Shown here piece by piece: positions 8,648 through 16,405 of a DNA stretch of 53,390 nt. Position numbers and translations under genes: made by a program. Numbering within the stretch: position 1 is the stretch's first letter; each line of letters begins with the position of its first letter. The stretch is from Cyanobium sp. CZS48M (GTDB lineage Bacteria; Cyanobacteriota; Cyanobacteriia; PCC-6307; Cyanobiaceae), in contig JAUCZK010000018.1 in NCBI GenBank assembly GCA_030373145.1, positions 1 through 53,390 on the forward strand. The letters run 5' to 3'. The notes beneath the pieces are model-generated. The model saw only the letters and a list, made by a program, of their open reading frames with translations, was not told where the DNA came from and ran no database searches.

Positions 8648-11065
8648 TCATTTCGGCCAGATCACGCTGCAACCCTGGCCGCCGTCGCCGCGCTCGGCAT
8701 CACTGACACGCTCCACCCAGGGCACGCTGGCCAGCCACTGGCGCAGTCCGCGCTTGAGCTTGCCGGTACCGATGCCGTGGATCACCCAGAGGGGTCCATT
8801 GGCGTTGCGCAGCTGCTCCTCCACGGCGGCTTCCGCCTCATGCACCCGCATCCCACGCACATCGACGGTGTTGCGCTCGCTGCGCACCTGGGGGCCTGAC
8901 CCCCCCAGGTGTCGCCCGCTGGCGCGCACCTCGACCACGGGCTGAGCCGCTTCAGGCGGAACGGGCTTCTCCCCCTGCAGGCTCTCGATGCCGGAGAGCT
9001 CCACCTGCAGCCGCAGCACACCACAGCGCACGCTCAGTTCACGGCCGTCGGCGCTGATGTCCAGCACCTGGGCCGCCTTGCCCAGGGAGAGCAGGCGAAT
9101 GCGCTCCCCCACCACCGGCCGCCAGCCGCTGGGGGCCCGGCGCTGGGGCTGGGGCGAGTGCTCCACCTGAAGCTGCCTGAGGCGCACACCGGCCTGGCGG
9201 GCCCGCTCCCCGTCACCGCCGCCCTGGCGCAGGCGCCGGATGATGCGGCGCACCTCCTGCTGCCCGTCGCGGATCGAGTGCTCCAGGGCCTGGCGCCGCT
9301 GCTCCTGCAGTTCCACCGACTGCTCCTGCTGCTGCTGCCAGCGCTGCAGCAGTTCCTCATGCAGCAGTTCGGTGCGCGCCAGCAGGGCCGCCGCCTCCTC
9401 GGCCGCCTCCTGCTGACGGCGGCGCTGATCTTCGAGACCGCGGATCACCTGGTTCAGTTCCCCTTCGCCCCGGGGCGCCAGCAGACCGTTGGCCTTGGCG
9501 ATCACCCCAGGATCCAGCCCCAGGCGGCTGGCGATCGCCAGGGCATTGCTGCGGCCGGGGATGCCCCACTGCAGGTGGTAGGTGGGGGAGAGGCTGTCGC
9601 TGTCGAAGGCCACCGAGGCGTTCTCGAAGCGGCTGTCGGCGTACTTGAGCGCCTTGATCTCACCGAAGTGGGTGGTGGCGATGGTGAGCCGGGCCCGCTC
9701 CGCCAGATGGCGCAGCAGGGCGATGGCCAGAGCCGTGCCCTCCGTGGGATCGGTGCCGGCGCCCACCTCATCGAGCAGCACCAGGCTGGCGCCTGCTGCC
9801 GGGGGGGCCTCGAGGGCTTCAAGGATGCGGGCAATGCGGCGCACATGGCCGCTGAAGGTGGAGAGGTTCTGCTGCAACGACTGCTCATCACCGATGTCGG
9901 CCAGCACCAGGGAGCACCAGGGCAGGCGGGGGGTGCCGGAGCAGGGCAGGAACAGCCCGGCCCGGGCCATCAGGGCCGCCAGACCCACGCTCTTGAGGGT
10001 CACGGTCTTGCCGCCGGTGTTGGGACCGGTGATCGCCACCACCCGCAACTCCGCCCCCACCGACACCGTGACGGGCACCACCGGGGCCTCGCCGCCGCGG
10101 CGCTCCTGCCAGAGCAGAAGCGGATGGCGCAGGTCCCGCAGCAGCAGCGGCGCCTGGGGGTCGGCGGAGAGCTCCGGCCGCACGGCCCCCAGCCACTGGC
10201 CATAGCGGGCCCTGGCCAGGGCCCCGTCGAGGGCCACCAGCACCCGATGCAGCTCCTCCAGGGCTGGCGCCTCCTCGGCCACCAGGGCACTGAGGCCGGC
10301 AAGCACCTTCCACTCCTCCTGGCGCTCCCGCCCCTCCAGCTCGCGGATCTGGTTGCCGAGGCTGATCACAGCCTTGGGCTCGATGAACACGGTGCTGCCC
10401 GAGGCGGAGCTGTCGTGCACCAGGCCCGGCAGCTGGGAAGCGGCCGTCACCTTCACCGCCAGCACCGGGCGGCCGTTGCGCTCGGCGACGACACTGTCCT
10501 GCAGCAGGCCCCCCTGGCGGCGCATCAACTCCTGGAGGCGATCGCGGCGCTGCTGGCGCTGCCCGGCCAGCTGCTGGCGCACCCCCGCCAGCTCCGGGCT
10601 GGCCCGGTCCGCCACCCGGCCGCCCTCCTCCAGGCAGAAGCGCAGGCGCTGCTCCAGCTCCGGCAGGGTGCGCAGCTCGGCCATCAGCTGGCTGCAGACG
10701 GGGCGCAGCTCCGGGGCCTCGATCTGCCGTCGCAGGCGGCGGGCCACCGCCTGGGTGGAGGCCACCGCCAGCAGGTCCTCGCCGCCGGCGGTACCCCCCT
10801 TGGCGCAGTGGCGCAGGGTGCCAGTGAGATCGGCGGCCCCCTGGAAACTGAGCCCGCCCTCGATCAGGCCATCGAGGCCCAGCAGCTCGCTGGTTTCCGC
10901 CAGCAGGCGCAGGCTCTCGGCACGATCGGCGGCCAGGGGCAGGACTCGGCAGTGGGCCGTGCCGGCAGTGGTGCTGGCGAAGCTGGCCAGGTGCTCACCG
11001 AGCCGCTGCCACTCGAGCAGCTCCAGGGCTTCGGCGGCGATCGCCGTCAGGGCGGGGGGGCTCAA
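8648..11065 (-). CDS. mutS2: Endonuclease MutS2
   Basis: An 805-residue protein with the MutS core and ATPase (Walker A GPNTGGKT, Walker B LVLLDEVGAGTDPTEG, HFGEIK) but no mismatch-recognition domain, a long Gln/Glu-rich coiled-coil region, a KOW-like segment (GERIRLLSLGKAAQVL) and a C-terminal Smr nuclease domain (VDVRGMRVHEAE, HGIGTGKLKRGL). MutS2 restrains homologous recombination or acts on stalled ribosomes. The start is TTG at 11065, overlapping the stop of the upstream VOC gene (TTGA), so the pair is probably translationally coupled. The 3' end is only 21 bases from the convergent ABC gene. Confidence 0.96.
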   Translation of the reverse strand: MSPPALTAIAAEALELLEWQRLGEHLASFASTTAGTAHCRVLPLAADRAESLRLLAETSELLGLDGLIEGGLSFQGAADLTGTLRHCAKGGTAGGEDLLAVASTQAVARRLRRQIEAPELRPVCSQLMAELRTLPELEQRLRFCLEEGGRVADRASPELAGVRQQLAGQRQQRRDRLQELMRRQGGLLQDSVVAERNGRPVLAVKVTAASQLPGLVHDSSASGSTVFIEPKAVISLGNQIRELEGRERQEEWKVLAGLSALVAEEAPALEELHRVLVALDGALARARYGQWLGAVRPELSADPQAPLLLRDLRHPLLLWQERRGGEAPVVPVTVSVGAELRVVAITGPNTGGKTVTLKSVGLAALMARAGLFLPCSGTPRLPWCSLVLADIGDEQSLQQNLSTFSGHVRRIARILEALEAPPAAGASLVLLDEVGAGTDPTEGTALAIALLRHLAERARLTIATTHFGEIKALKYADSRFENASVAFDSDSLSPTYHLQWGIPGRSNALAIASRLGLDPGVIAKANGLLAPRGEGELNQVIRGLEDQRRRQQEAAEEAAALLARTELLHEELLQRWQQQQEQSVELQEQRRQALEHSIRDGQQEVRRIIRRLRQGGGDGERARQAGVRLRQLQVEHSPQPQRRAPSGWRPVVGERIRLLSLGKAAQVLDISADGRELSVRCGVLRLQVELSGIESLQGEKPVPPEAAQPVVEVRASGRHLGGSGPQVRSERNTVDVRGMRVHEAEAAVEEQLRNANGPLWVIHGIGTGKLKRGLRQWLASVPWVERVSDAERGDGGQGCSVIWPK

Positions 11066-11496
11066 ACCGGCTCCAGCCCTCCAGCGGCCCGGGCTCGGGC
11101 CTGGAGCGGAATCACCGCCGCTCCGGTGTTGGAGGCGATGCCGGTGGGGGGCTCGTAGAGCATCTCCAGCCAGTTGCCCTCGGGATCCTGCAGGTAAAAG
11201 GAAGCGGTGCCGTCGCGGTGGTCATGGACGGGCCCGACCCGGTGGCCGCTGGCCTCCAGCTGGGCATGGACCCGATCCAAACCGGCCCGGTCCTCGAAGT
11301 GAAAGGCGAAGTGGGGGCCCGCCTGGCGGTAGCTGGGGGCCAGCAGGGCGATGCCATCGCCGGAGTCGGGCGACTGGAGGTAGGTCCAATCGTCGGCCTC
11401 CCAGGTGACCCTCAGACCGAGGGCCTCGTAGAAGGCCTTGGCCCGGTCCATGTCCTGAACTCGCACGGCCACATGGCCCAGTCGCTGCACGGCCAT
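11062..11496 (-). CDS. VOC-family (glyoxalase/dioxygenase-like) protein
   Basis: A 144-residue protein with one vicinal-oxygen-chelate fold: it begins RLGHVAVRVQDMDRAKAFYEALG and ends with the DPEGNWLEMLYEP module, in which the glutamate is a typical metal ligand; histidines are present in GHVAV and FAFHFED. It could be a glyoxalase I-like lyase or an isomerase; the substrate cannot be inferred. Four-base overlap with mutS2 downstream. The C-terminal tail after TGIASNTG is extra to the fold. Confidence 0.85.
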   Translation of the reverse strand: MAVQRLGHVAVRVQDMDRAKAFYEALGLRVTWEADDWTYLQSPDSGDGIALLAPSYRQAGPHFAFHFEDRAGLDRVHAQLEASGHRVGPVHDHRDGTASFYLQDPEGNWLEMLYEPPTGIASNTGAAVIPLQARARAAGGLEPV

Positions 11497-11578
11497 CGCC
11501 GTTCCCTGTCGTTGGCGCCATTGTGATCGGCGGGAGGGCCCAGGTGCCGGCGCCCCGGCATCAGCCGCCGCGCCGGGA

Positions 11579-12580
11579 TCAGCCCTCCCGCAGCCAGCGG
11601 GCGGCCTCGCAGGCGTGGTAGGTGAGGATCAGATCGGCCCCGGCCCGCTTGAAGCAGAGCAGGGTTTCCAGCACCACCGCCCGCTCATCGATCCAGCCCC
11701 GCTCGGCGGCCGCCTTGACCATGGAGTATTCACCACTGACGTTGTAGGCGGCGATCGGCAGTTCGGTTTCGCCGCGCAGGCGGTGAATGATGTCGAGGTA
11801 GGCCAGACCGGGCTTGACCATCAGGATGTCGGCACCTTCCTGCTCATCCAGCAGGGCTTCGGTGAGCGCCTCGCGGCCATTGGCCGGATCCATCTGATAG
11901 GTGCTCTTGTCCTTGGGGATGGGCTTGCTGGAGTCGGTGCGTGGGGCGGAATCGAGGGCCTCACGGAAGGGGCCGTAGTAGGCGGAGGCGTACTTGGCGG
12001 TGTAGCTGATGATCCCCACATGCTCGAATCCCTCCTCATCGAGGGCTTCGCGGATGGCGCCCACGCGGCCATCCATCATGTCGCTGGGGCCGATCAGATC
12101 AGCGCCGGCCCTGGCCTGGGCCACGGCCTGTCGGCAGAGGATCGCCACGGTCTCGTCGTTGAGCACCTCCCCATCGGCGCTGACGATGCCGTCATGGCCA
12201 TCGCAGGAATAGGGATCAAGAGCCACATCGGTCATGATCGCCATACCGGGATGGTCCTGCTTGAGCCGCCGGATCGCCCGTGGGATCAGGCCGCCTTCGT
12301 TGAAGCACTCAGCGCCGTCTTCGGTCTTGAGGCCGTCGGCCACCTTCGGGAAGAGCACCACGCAGCGGATGCCGAGATCCCAGGCGCGACCCACCTCATC
12401 CACCAGCCCTTCGAGGCTCCAGCGGAAGGCCCCGGGCATGGCGCCGATCGGCTCATTGCTGGCCCCTTCATGAACGAACAACGGCAGGATGAAATCCGCC
12501 GGGCTCAGCTGAAACTCGCGCACCATGGCCCGCAGCGCCGGAGTGCGGCGAAGGCGCCGTGGACGGTAGGACAGCTCCAT
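11579..12580 (-). CDS. hemB: Delta-aminolevulinic acid dehydratase (porphobilinogen synthase)
   Basis: A 333-residue HemB, the usual length. It joins two 5-aminolevulinate molecules into porphobilinogen for chlorophyll, haem and bilin synthesis in the cytosol. Seen in the sequence: N-terminal RRLRRTPALRAMVRE, FPLFVH-like LPLFVHEG, the metal/Asp-rich stretch MTDVALDPYSCDGHDG, and the active-site lysines in YTAKYASAYYGPF and DILMVKPGLAYLDI (Schiff-base Lys). The 170-base region upstream separates it from the dnaJ-like gene on the same strand. Confidence 0.97.
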   Translation of the reverse strand: MELSYRPRRLRRTPALRAMVREFQLSPADFILPLFVHEGASNEPIGAMPGAFRWSLEGLVDEVGRAWDLGIRCVVLFPKVADGLKTEDGAECFNEGGLIPRAIRRLKQDHPGMAIMTDVALDPYSCDGHDGIVSADGEVLNDETVAILCRQAVAQARAGADLIGPSDMMDGRVGAIREALDEEGFEHVGIISYTAKYASAYYGPFREALDSAPRTDSSKPIPKDKSTYQMDPANGREALTEALLDEQEGADILMVKPGLAYLDIIHRLRGETELPIAAYNVSGEYSMVKAAAERGWIDERAVVLETLLCFKRAGADLILTYHACEAARWLREG

Positions 12581-12757
12581 GCAATCGAATCACCTCAAAC
12601 CATCCTAGAGCCCAGGCTTCCGCCTCTCTTTCGCCATCGCATTCCCCAGCCAATCCTCTGGCAGCAACCATCAACAGCCGCCACTGATTGATCAGCGAAA
12701 GAGCATCCCCATGGGATCAGCCTGAATCCTTCCTTTCAGGACTGTTGCGCTGGTGAT

Positions 12758-13750
12758 TCAGAGCTGGGCGGCTCGCATCCACTCTCGGCGAGGATCACTG
12801 CTGCGGGCCTCGCGCAACTGCTCCAATAACTGGCGTTCGCCGTCGCTGAAGCGCTCCGGCAGCTTGAGCGTGAGGCTGAGCAGCAGATCACCACGGCCCT
12901 CCTTGATCGGCCAGCCCTTGCCCTTGAGGCGCAGGCTGCGGCCCAGGGCCACCCCCGGCGGCACCTGCACGGTGGCTTCGCCATCGGGGGTGGCCACCCT
13001 CACCTCACCGCCCAGGGCCAGCTCATCGAGGCTGAGGGGCAGGTCAGCACTGAGCTGTTCGCCATCCAGGCGCCAAATCGGGTGGTCCTGGAGTTGAAGG
13101 TTGAGGTAGAGATCGCCGCGACGGCCGGTGCCGGGCTGCAGGTTGCCCTTGCCCTTGAGCCGCAGGCGGCTGCCACTGCGCACCCCCGCAGGAATGCGCA
13201 CCTGCACCCGCTCCTCGTTGACGGCCAGGGTGCGTTCGCAGCCGCGGAAGGCTTCGGCGAAGCTGACGCTGATGGTGGCTTCCGCATCCAGGTTGAGGGC
13301 GCCACTGCGACCGGCCCCAGCCGGCCCGCCGAAACCACCAGCGAAGCCTGCGGGAAAGCCGCCGGAGAATCCGAACCCGCCAGGGCCCGCTCCGAAGCCG
13401 GAACCGGCCTGGTTCCCGCTGAAGCGACCGAGCAGGTCGTTGATGAATTCGTCGAAGTTGCCGTAGTTGCCGAAATCCACATCGAAGCCGGGGGCTGCGC
13501 CTGAGCCCCCTCCGGCCTGGCTCCAGTACTGGCCGAACTGTTCATAGCGCCGGCGCTTGTCGGGATCGGAGAGCACCTCATAGGCCTCACTGATCTCCTT
13601 GAATTTGGCCTCGGCCGTGGAATCGCCTGGATTCACATCCGGGTGGTACTGGCGAGCCAGCCTGCGAAACGAGCGCTTGACGGCCTCGGCATCGGCGCTG
13701 CGCTCGACGCCCAGCACCTTGAAGTAGTCGCGGTAGCCGTTGGCACTCAT
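12758..13750 (-). CDS. DnaJ/CbpA-type co-chaperone
   Basis: This 330-residue protein starts with a J domain (DYFKVLGVERSADAEAVKRS; HPD motif in YHPDVNPGDS), has a Gly/Phe-rich linker (FGAGPGGFGFSGGFPAGF) and two C-terminal beta domains ending in LPLSLDELALGGEVRV and LRLKGKGWPIKEGRGDLL. The CxxCxGxG zinc-finger region is absent, so it is a type II (CbpA/DnaJ2-like) J-protein that would stimulate a DnaK ATPase. ATG 13750 was preferred because the frame upstream of it is low in coding character. It sits between hemB and a divergent thioredoxin-like gene. Confidence 0.93.
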   Translation of the reverse strand: MSANGYRDYFKVLGVERSADAEAVKRSFRRLARQYHPDVNPGDSTAEAKFKEISEAYEVLSDPDKRRRYEQFGQYWSQAGGGSGAAPGFDVDFGNYGNFDEFINDLLGRFSGNQAGSGFGAGPGGFGFSGGFPAGFAGGFGGPAGAGRSGALNLDAEATISVSFAEAFRGCERTLAVNEERVQVRIPAGVRSGSRLRLKGKGNLQPGTGRRGDLYLNLQLQDHPIWRLDGEQLSADLPLSLDELALGGEVRVATPDGEATVQVPPGVALGRSLRLKGKGWPIKEGRGDLLLSLTLKLPERFSDGERQLLEQLREARSSDPRREWMRAAQL

Positions 13751-13886
13751 CGAAGCAAGCTCATCGGATCGCGAGGCGACGCAACAGAGCACCAGTGTCC
13801 CAGCCCAGGGCTGGAACGGGTGGCCACGGAAAGGGCGGAAGCCCGAACGCAGCCCTAGCCTCAGAGCCTCTGAGTCTGCGACTTCC

Positions 13887-14369
13887 ATGCCTGATGCGAC
13901 CCGCGGCCGCCAGTTGCCCACCCGGCTGTTGTCCCTGGCGCTGATGGGCCTGAGCCTGGTGCTGGTGGGGGCTGCCGGCAGCAGCCGCAACGAGGCCCTC
14001 GCCCGTGGCGGCAGTCCAGCGGCCAGCACCAGCGGCAGCCTCGGGGAAGCGGTGAGCCCCTCCACAGCGGAGCAGAAGGCACTGGTGGACCATCTGCGCA
14101 GCCGCGGAGCGATCTTCTACGGCGCCTGGTGGTGCCCCCACTGCTTCCACCAGAAAAACCTGTTCGGCACCGAAGCGGGCCGGCGCCTCCCCTACGTGGA
14201 ATGCGACAAGGACCAGGCCGGGCGGGAACGCTGCCAGAAGGCCAAGATCCGGGCGTTCCCCACCTGGGATCTCGATGGTGAGCGCCGTGAGGGCCTGTTG
14301 ACGATCGAGGAACTGGCGATCTGGAGTGGCTTCAAAACAAAAGCTGCCGCTGGCAGCAGCAGCCGCTGA
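13887..14369 (+). CDS. Exported thioredoxin-like protein with CPHC motif
   Basis: The 160-residue protein begins with a basic/hydrophobic export or anchor segment (LLSLALMGLSLVLVGAAG), a Ser/Gly linker, then a small thioredoxin-like domain with YGAWWCPHC (Cys83, Cys86) and a second pair of cysteines (VECDKD, RERCQKAK). The motif and spacing match the thioredoxin domain that in many cyanobacteria is fused to VKOR; here it stands alone. It probably forms disulfides in periplasmic or lumenal proteins. ATG 13887 gives a plausible signal. It is divergent from the dnaJ-like gene. Confidence 0.85.
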   Translation: MPDATRGRQLPTRLLSLALMGLSLVLVGAAGSSRNEALARGGSPAASTSGSLGEAVSPSTAEQKALVDHLRSRGAIFYGAWWCPHCFHQKNLFGTEAGRRLPYVECDKDQAGRERCQKAKIRAFPTWDLDGERREGLLTIEELAIWSGFKTKAAAGSSSR

Positions 14370-14374
14370 AGCGA

Positions 14375-14815
14375 TCACTCCAGGCCGTAGCCGTAGGGAG
14401 CTGTGGTGTCCCGCAGCAGTTGGGCCAGCTCCTGGATCACGGCCTGAACGATCTCGGGGTGATCGGCCATGAGGGCCTTGAGAGTGGCCTGCTCGATGCG
14501 GTAGAGGGTGGTGGGATCGATCGCGCTGACTGAGGCCGAGCGAGGTTCGGGATCAAGGGCCGCCAGCTCCCCCACGATTTCGCCCTCGTTGAGTTCCACC
14601 ACGGTCTGATCACCGATGTGGATGCGCACGCGGCCGGAGACGATCACATACATGGAGGTGCCGAGATCCCCCTTGGCAAACAGCTGCTCACCGGCAGCCA
14701 GATGCACGTCCTCCACGGTCTCGGCCAGCTCAAGCAGCACCGTATCGGGCGTGGCGGCGAAGATGCCGACGGATTGAAGCCTCAGCAGCTTGTCGCGTGC
14801 GGCCGATCTGGTCAT
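14375..14815 (-). CDS. Single-domain cyclic-nucleotide-binding protein
   Basis: A 146-residue protein made almost entirely of one cNMP-binding fold: AAGEQLFAKGDLGTSMYVIV, RVRIHI, then the phosphate-binding cassette GEIVGELAALDPEPRSASV, where the Gly-Glu and Arg that contact the cyclic phosphate are present. There is no DNA-binding helix-turn-helix or kinase domain, so it is not a CRP regulator; it may act as a partner of another protein. It is convergent with the thioredoxin-like gene (5 bases apart). Confidence 0.87.
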   Translation of the reverse strand: MTRSAARDKLLRLQSVGIFAATPDTVLLELAETVEDVHLAAGEQLFAKGDLGTSMYVIVSGRVRIHIGDQTVVELNEGEIVGELAALDPEPRSASVSAIDPTTLYRIEQATLKALMADHPEIVQAVIQELAQLLRDTTAPYGYGLE

Positions 14816-14896
14816 GGGGTTGGGGGAATGGCGACCTGAAGGCGGTTCAGGCCCTGGTGCGAAAGCGACGACGCGCTCCTGCCGCCAAGTATGTGG

Positions 14897-15076
14897 TCAA
14901 AGGGGCGGTTCAGCGAAGGCATGGCGGATGGTGATCAACAACCGCTCATGGCCTTCGCTCTCTTCCAGCCCCTTCCAGAACCACTGGGTTTCTGGATTGC
15001 ACTGCTCCACCTGCTCCCTGAGGTCCGCCGGCAAGGCAGACCAATCGGGAAGGTGGGGCAGCTCGGGGCGGCTCAT
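14897..15076 (-). CDS. Small soluble protein, 59 residues
   Basis: Reading leftward from ATG 15074-15076 to TGA 14897-14899 gives 59 residues starting MSRPELPHLPDWSALPADLR and containing CNPETQWFWKGLEES and HERLLITIRHAF. Composition (charged, Trp-rich, few low-complexity runs) and GC-rich third positions support coding. No export signal or known motif. It lies 14 bases downstream of the small secreted protein gene on the same strand and could belong to that unit. Family not recognised. Confidence 0.6.
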   Translation of the reverse strand: MSRPELPHLPDWSALPADLREQVEQCNPETQWFWKGLEESEGHERLLITIRHAFAEPPL

Positions 15077-15090
15077 GGCGGGCCGTGGGT

Positions 15091-15297
15091 TCAGCAGTCG
15101 TAGACGCCAACGGCACAGCGACGCACGGTGCGCCGACCCACTCCAGCCACGCTGACGGGGGTGAGCGGACGACCCACTCGGGCTTGGGCCGGCGGGACCA
15201 AGGCATTCAGGAGTTGGCCTGGCACGGTCTGCAGCGGGCCTGAGCCAGCCAGGGCGAGGGCGGCAAGCAGAGCAGCCGTCTTGTGGGTGGTGGTCAT
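15091..15297 (-). CDS. Small secreted protein partnered with DUF2092 protein
   Basis: 68 residues: a signal peptide (KTAALLAALALAGSG onward to PPAQA) followed by a short mature peptide, GRPLTPVSVAGVGRRTVRRC, then AVGVYDC with two cysteines. Basic short proteins with a PVSVAG/RRT core are found next to DUF2092 genes; here the ATG overlaps the stop of the DUF2092 gene by four bases (15294-15297). This implies coupled translation and a shared role outside the cytoplasm. Function unknown. Confidence 0.72.
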   Translation of the reverse strand: MTTTHKTAALLAALALAGSGPLQTVPGQLLNALVPPAQARVGRPLTPVSVAGVGRRTVRRCAVGVYDC

Positions 15298-16136
15298 GGA
15301 GTTCCCCTTTGAACGAAGTTACTGGGCAGTTCGCCCATGGACTTGATGGTCTTCAACTCATCCTTGCTGATGGCCCTGGCCCCCGGGGGTGGCACAAAAG
15401 CGAAGGACTGGCCGACGGCCGCGGATCCCGTTTTGAAGTTACTGAGTTGAACGCTGTACTGAGGCGAGCCAGGTACAGTCTTGGAGGTGATCACGTAGCG
15501 GCAGGGATAGGGACTCTTTCCCTGGGCGATCCAGATCTGGAAATCGACATCCTTTTTACGGAACGCCAGGTGATCGCACTCGACACCACCCACAACGCCG
15601 CTGCCGAGATCCTTGACATCCGTGACCCCCTCGGTGAGTTCGGCATAGGCCCCTGGCAACAATAAATCAGCAGCCGGGAGCGGCCTGCGGTACTTGTCCT
15701 TGAGCTCATCCACCAGGGTTGCGATCGTGCCCTTGAACGGAACCTGCATGTAGACGTTGGCCTGCTTGCCCAGCAGGGTGAAGGTGGAGCCATCGAAGAC
15801 CGTTTCGACGTCGGCGAAACCGGTGGATCGGGTGGCACGGATGCGACCGGGGCGCGCCAGCGACACCGTTCCGGAACTGGCCAGCGTGAGCCGTTGCTGT
15901 TCCGCGGTCACGACATCCAGATCGGCGTCGTAACGGAATGACATGGCCTGTTGAGCGCCCATGTAGGTGGTCATTCCCTTGAGCAGCGCCAGGGCTTCCG
16001 CCTCAGCCGCCCCCGCGCCAGGGGCCCCAACCACCCCTGCCGCGACGGCAACAAAGCCTGCACAGACCCCAGCAAAAAGGCCACGGGCAACTCCTGTATT
16101 TATGAATAAATCCGTCATTCCTGTTGACACCATCAC
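15294..16136 (-). CDS. DUF2092-type periplasmic protein
   Basis: A 280-residue protein with an N-terminal hydrophobic signal (LFAGVCAGFVAVAAGVVGAPG, probable cut after GAGA) and a mature domain whose features fit DUF2092 predicted periplasmic proteins: RYDADLDVVTAEQQRLTLAS, a LARPGRIRATRSTGFADVE segment, HLAFRKKDVDFQIWIAQGK and a C-terminal PYPCRYVITSKTVPGSPQYS. The fold resembles outer-membrane-lipoprotein carriers (LolA/LppX-like), but that link is inference. MTDLF at 16118 is an alternative start. First gene of a two-gene unit with the small secreted protein. Confidence 0.82.
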   Translation of the reverse strand: MMVSTGMTDLFINTGVARGLFAGVCAGFVAVAAGVVGAPGAGAAEAEALALLKGMTTYMGAQQAMSFRYDADLDVVTAEQQRLTLASSGTVSLARPGRIRATRSTGFADVETVFDGSTFTLLGKQANVYMQVPFKGTIATLVDELKDKYRRPLPAADLLLPGAYAELTEGVTDVKDLGSGVVGGVECDHLAFRKKDVDFQIWIAQGKSPYPCRYVITSKTVPGSPQYSVQLSNFKTGSAAVGQSFAFVPPPGARAISKDELKTIKSMGELPSNFVQRGTP

Positions 16137-16353
16137 TCAGTTACACCCAATAGAATTACGGCCTTGGCGTCAGCGGGATACCGCCCAAAGATCCGCAAAC
16201 GGAACCTCCCCAGCTTAGGGCTTAGCCGAAGTGTGGCAACCATTGCGGAGGGACGCTGCTGGCATTGGGGTGGCTATGCATGGGATGTGAGGTCTTGGGA
16301 CGGGCGGTGATACCCCAGCCCTGGCGACCTCACACCCCCTTGTCAGCTGAACA

Positions 16354-16378
16354 ACCTAGTGGGACTATACAACTAGGT
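16354..16378. repeat. Short inverted repeat downstream of the AT-rich membrane-protein gene
   Basis: ACCTAGT (16354-16360) and ACTAGGT (16372-16378) form a perfect 7-base inverted repeat with an 11-base loop, 27 bases past the stop of the membrane-protein gene. It has no T-run, so it is only a weak terminator candidate; it could also mark an island edge. The rest of 16137-16405 shows no gene. Confidence 0.35.
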
Positions 16379-16405
16379 GATGAAGGGGCTGCCCGGATCC
16401 GCAAA

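Noticed and set aside
8909-11158. 749-residue open frame opposite mutS2
   Set aside because: It is antisense to a full-length MutS2 with all motifs; its composition (His/Gln/Gly/Ala-rich) is what the complement of a GC-rich gene gives.
12721-12740. Stem-loop CCTGAA...TTCAGG downstream of the dnaJ-like gene
   Set aside because: Six-base stem without a T-run; too weak to call a terminator.
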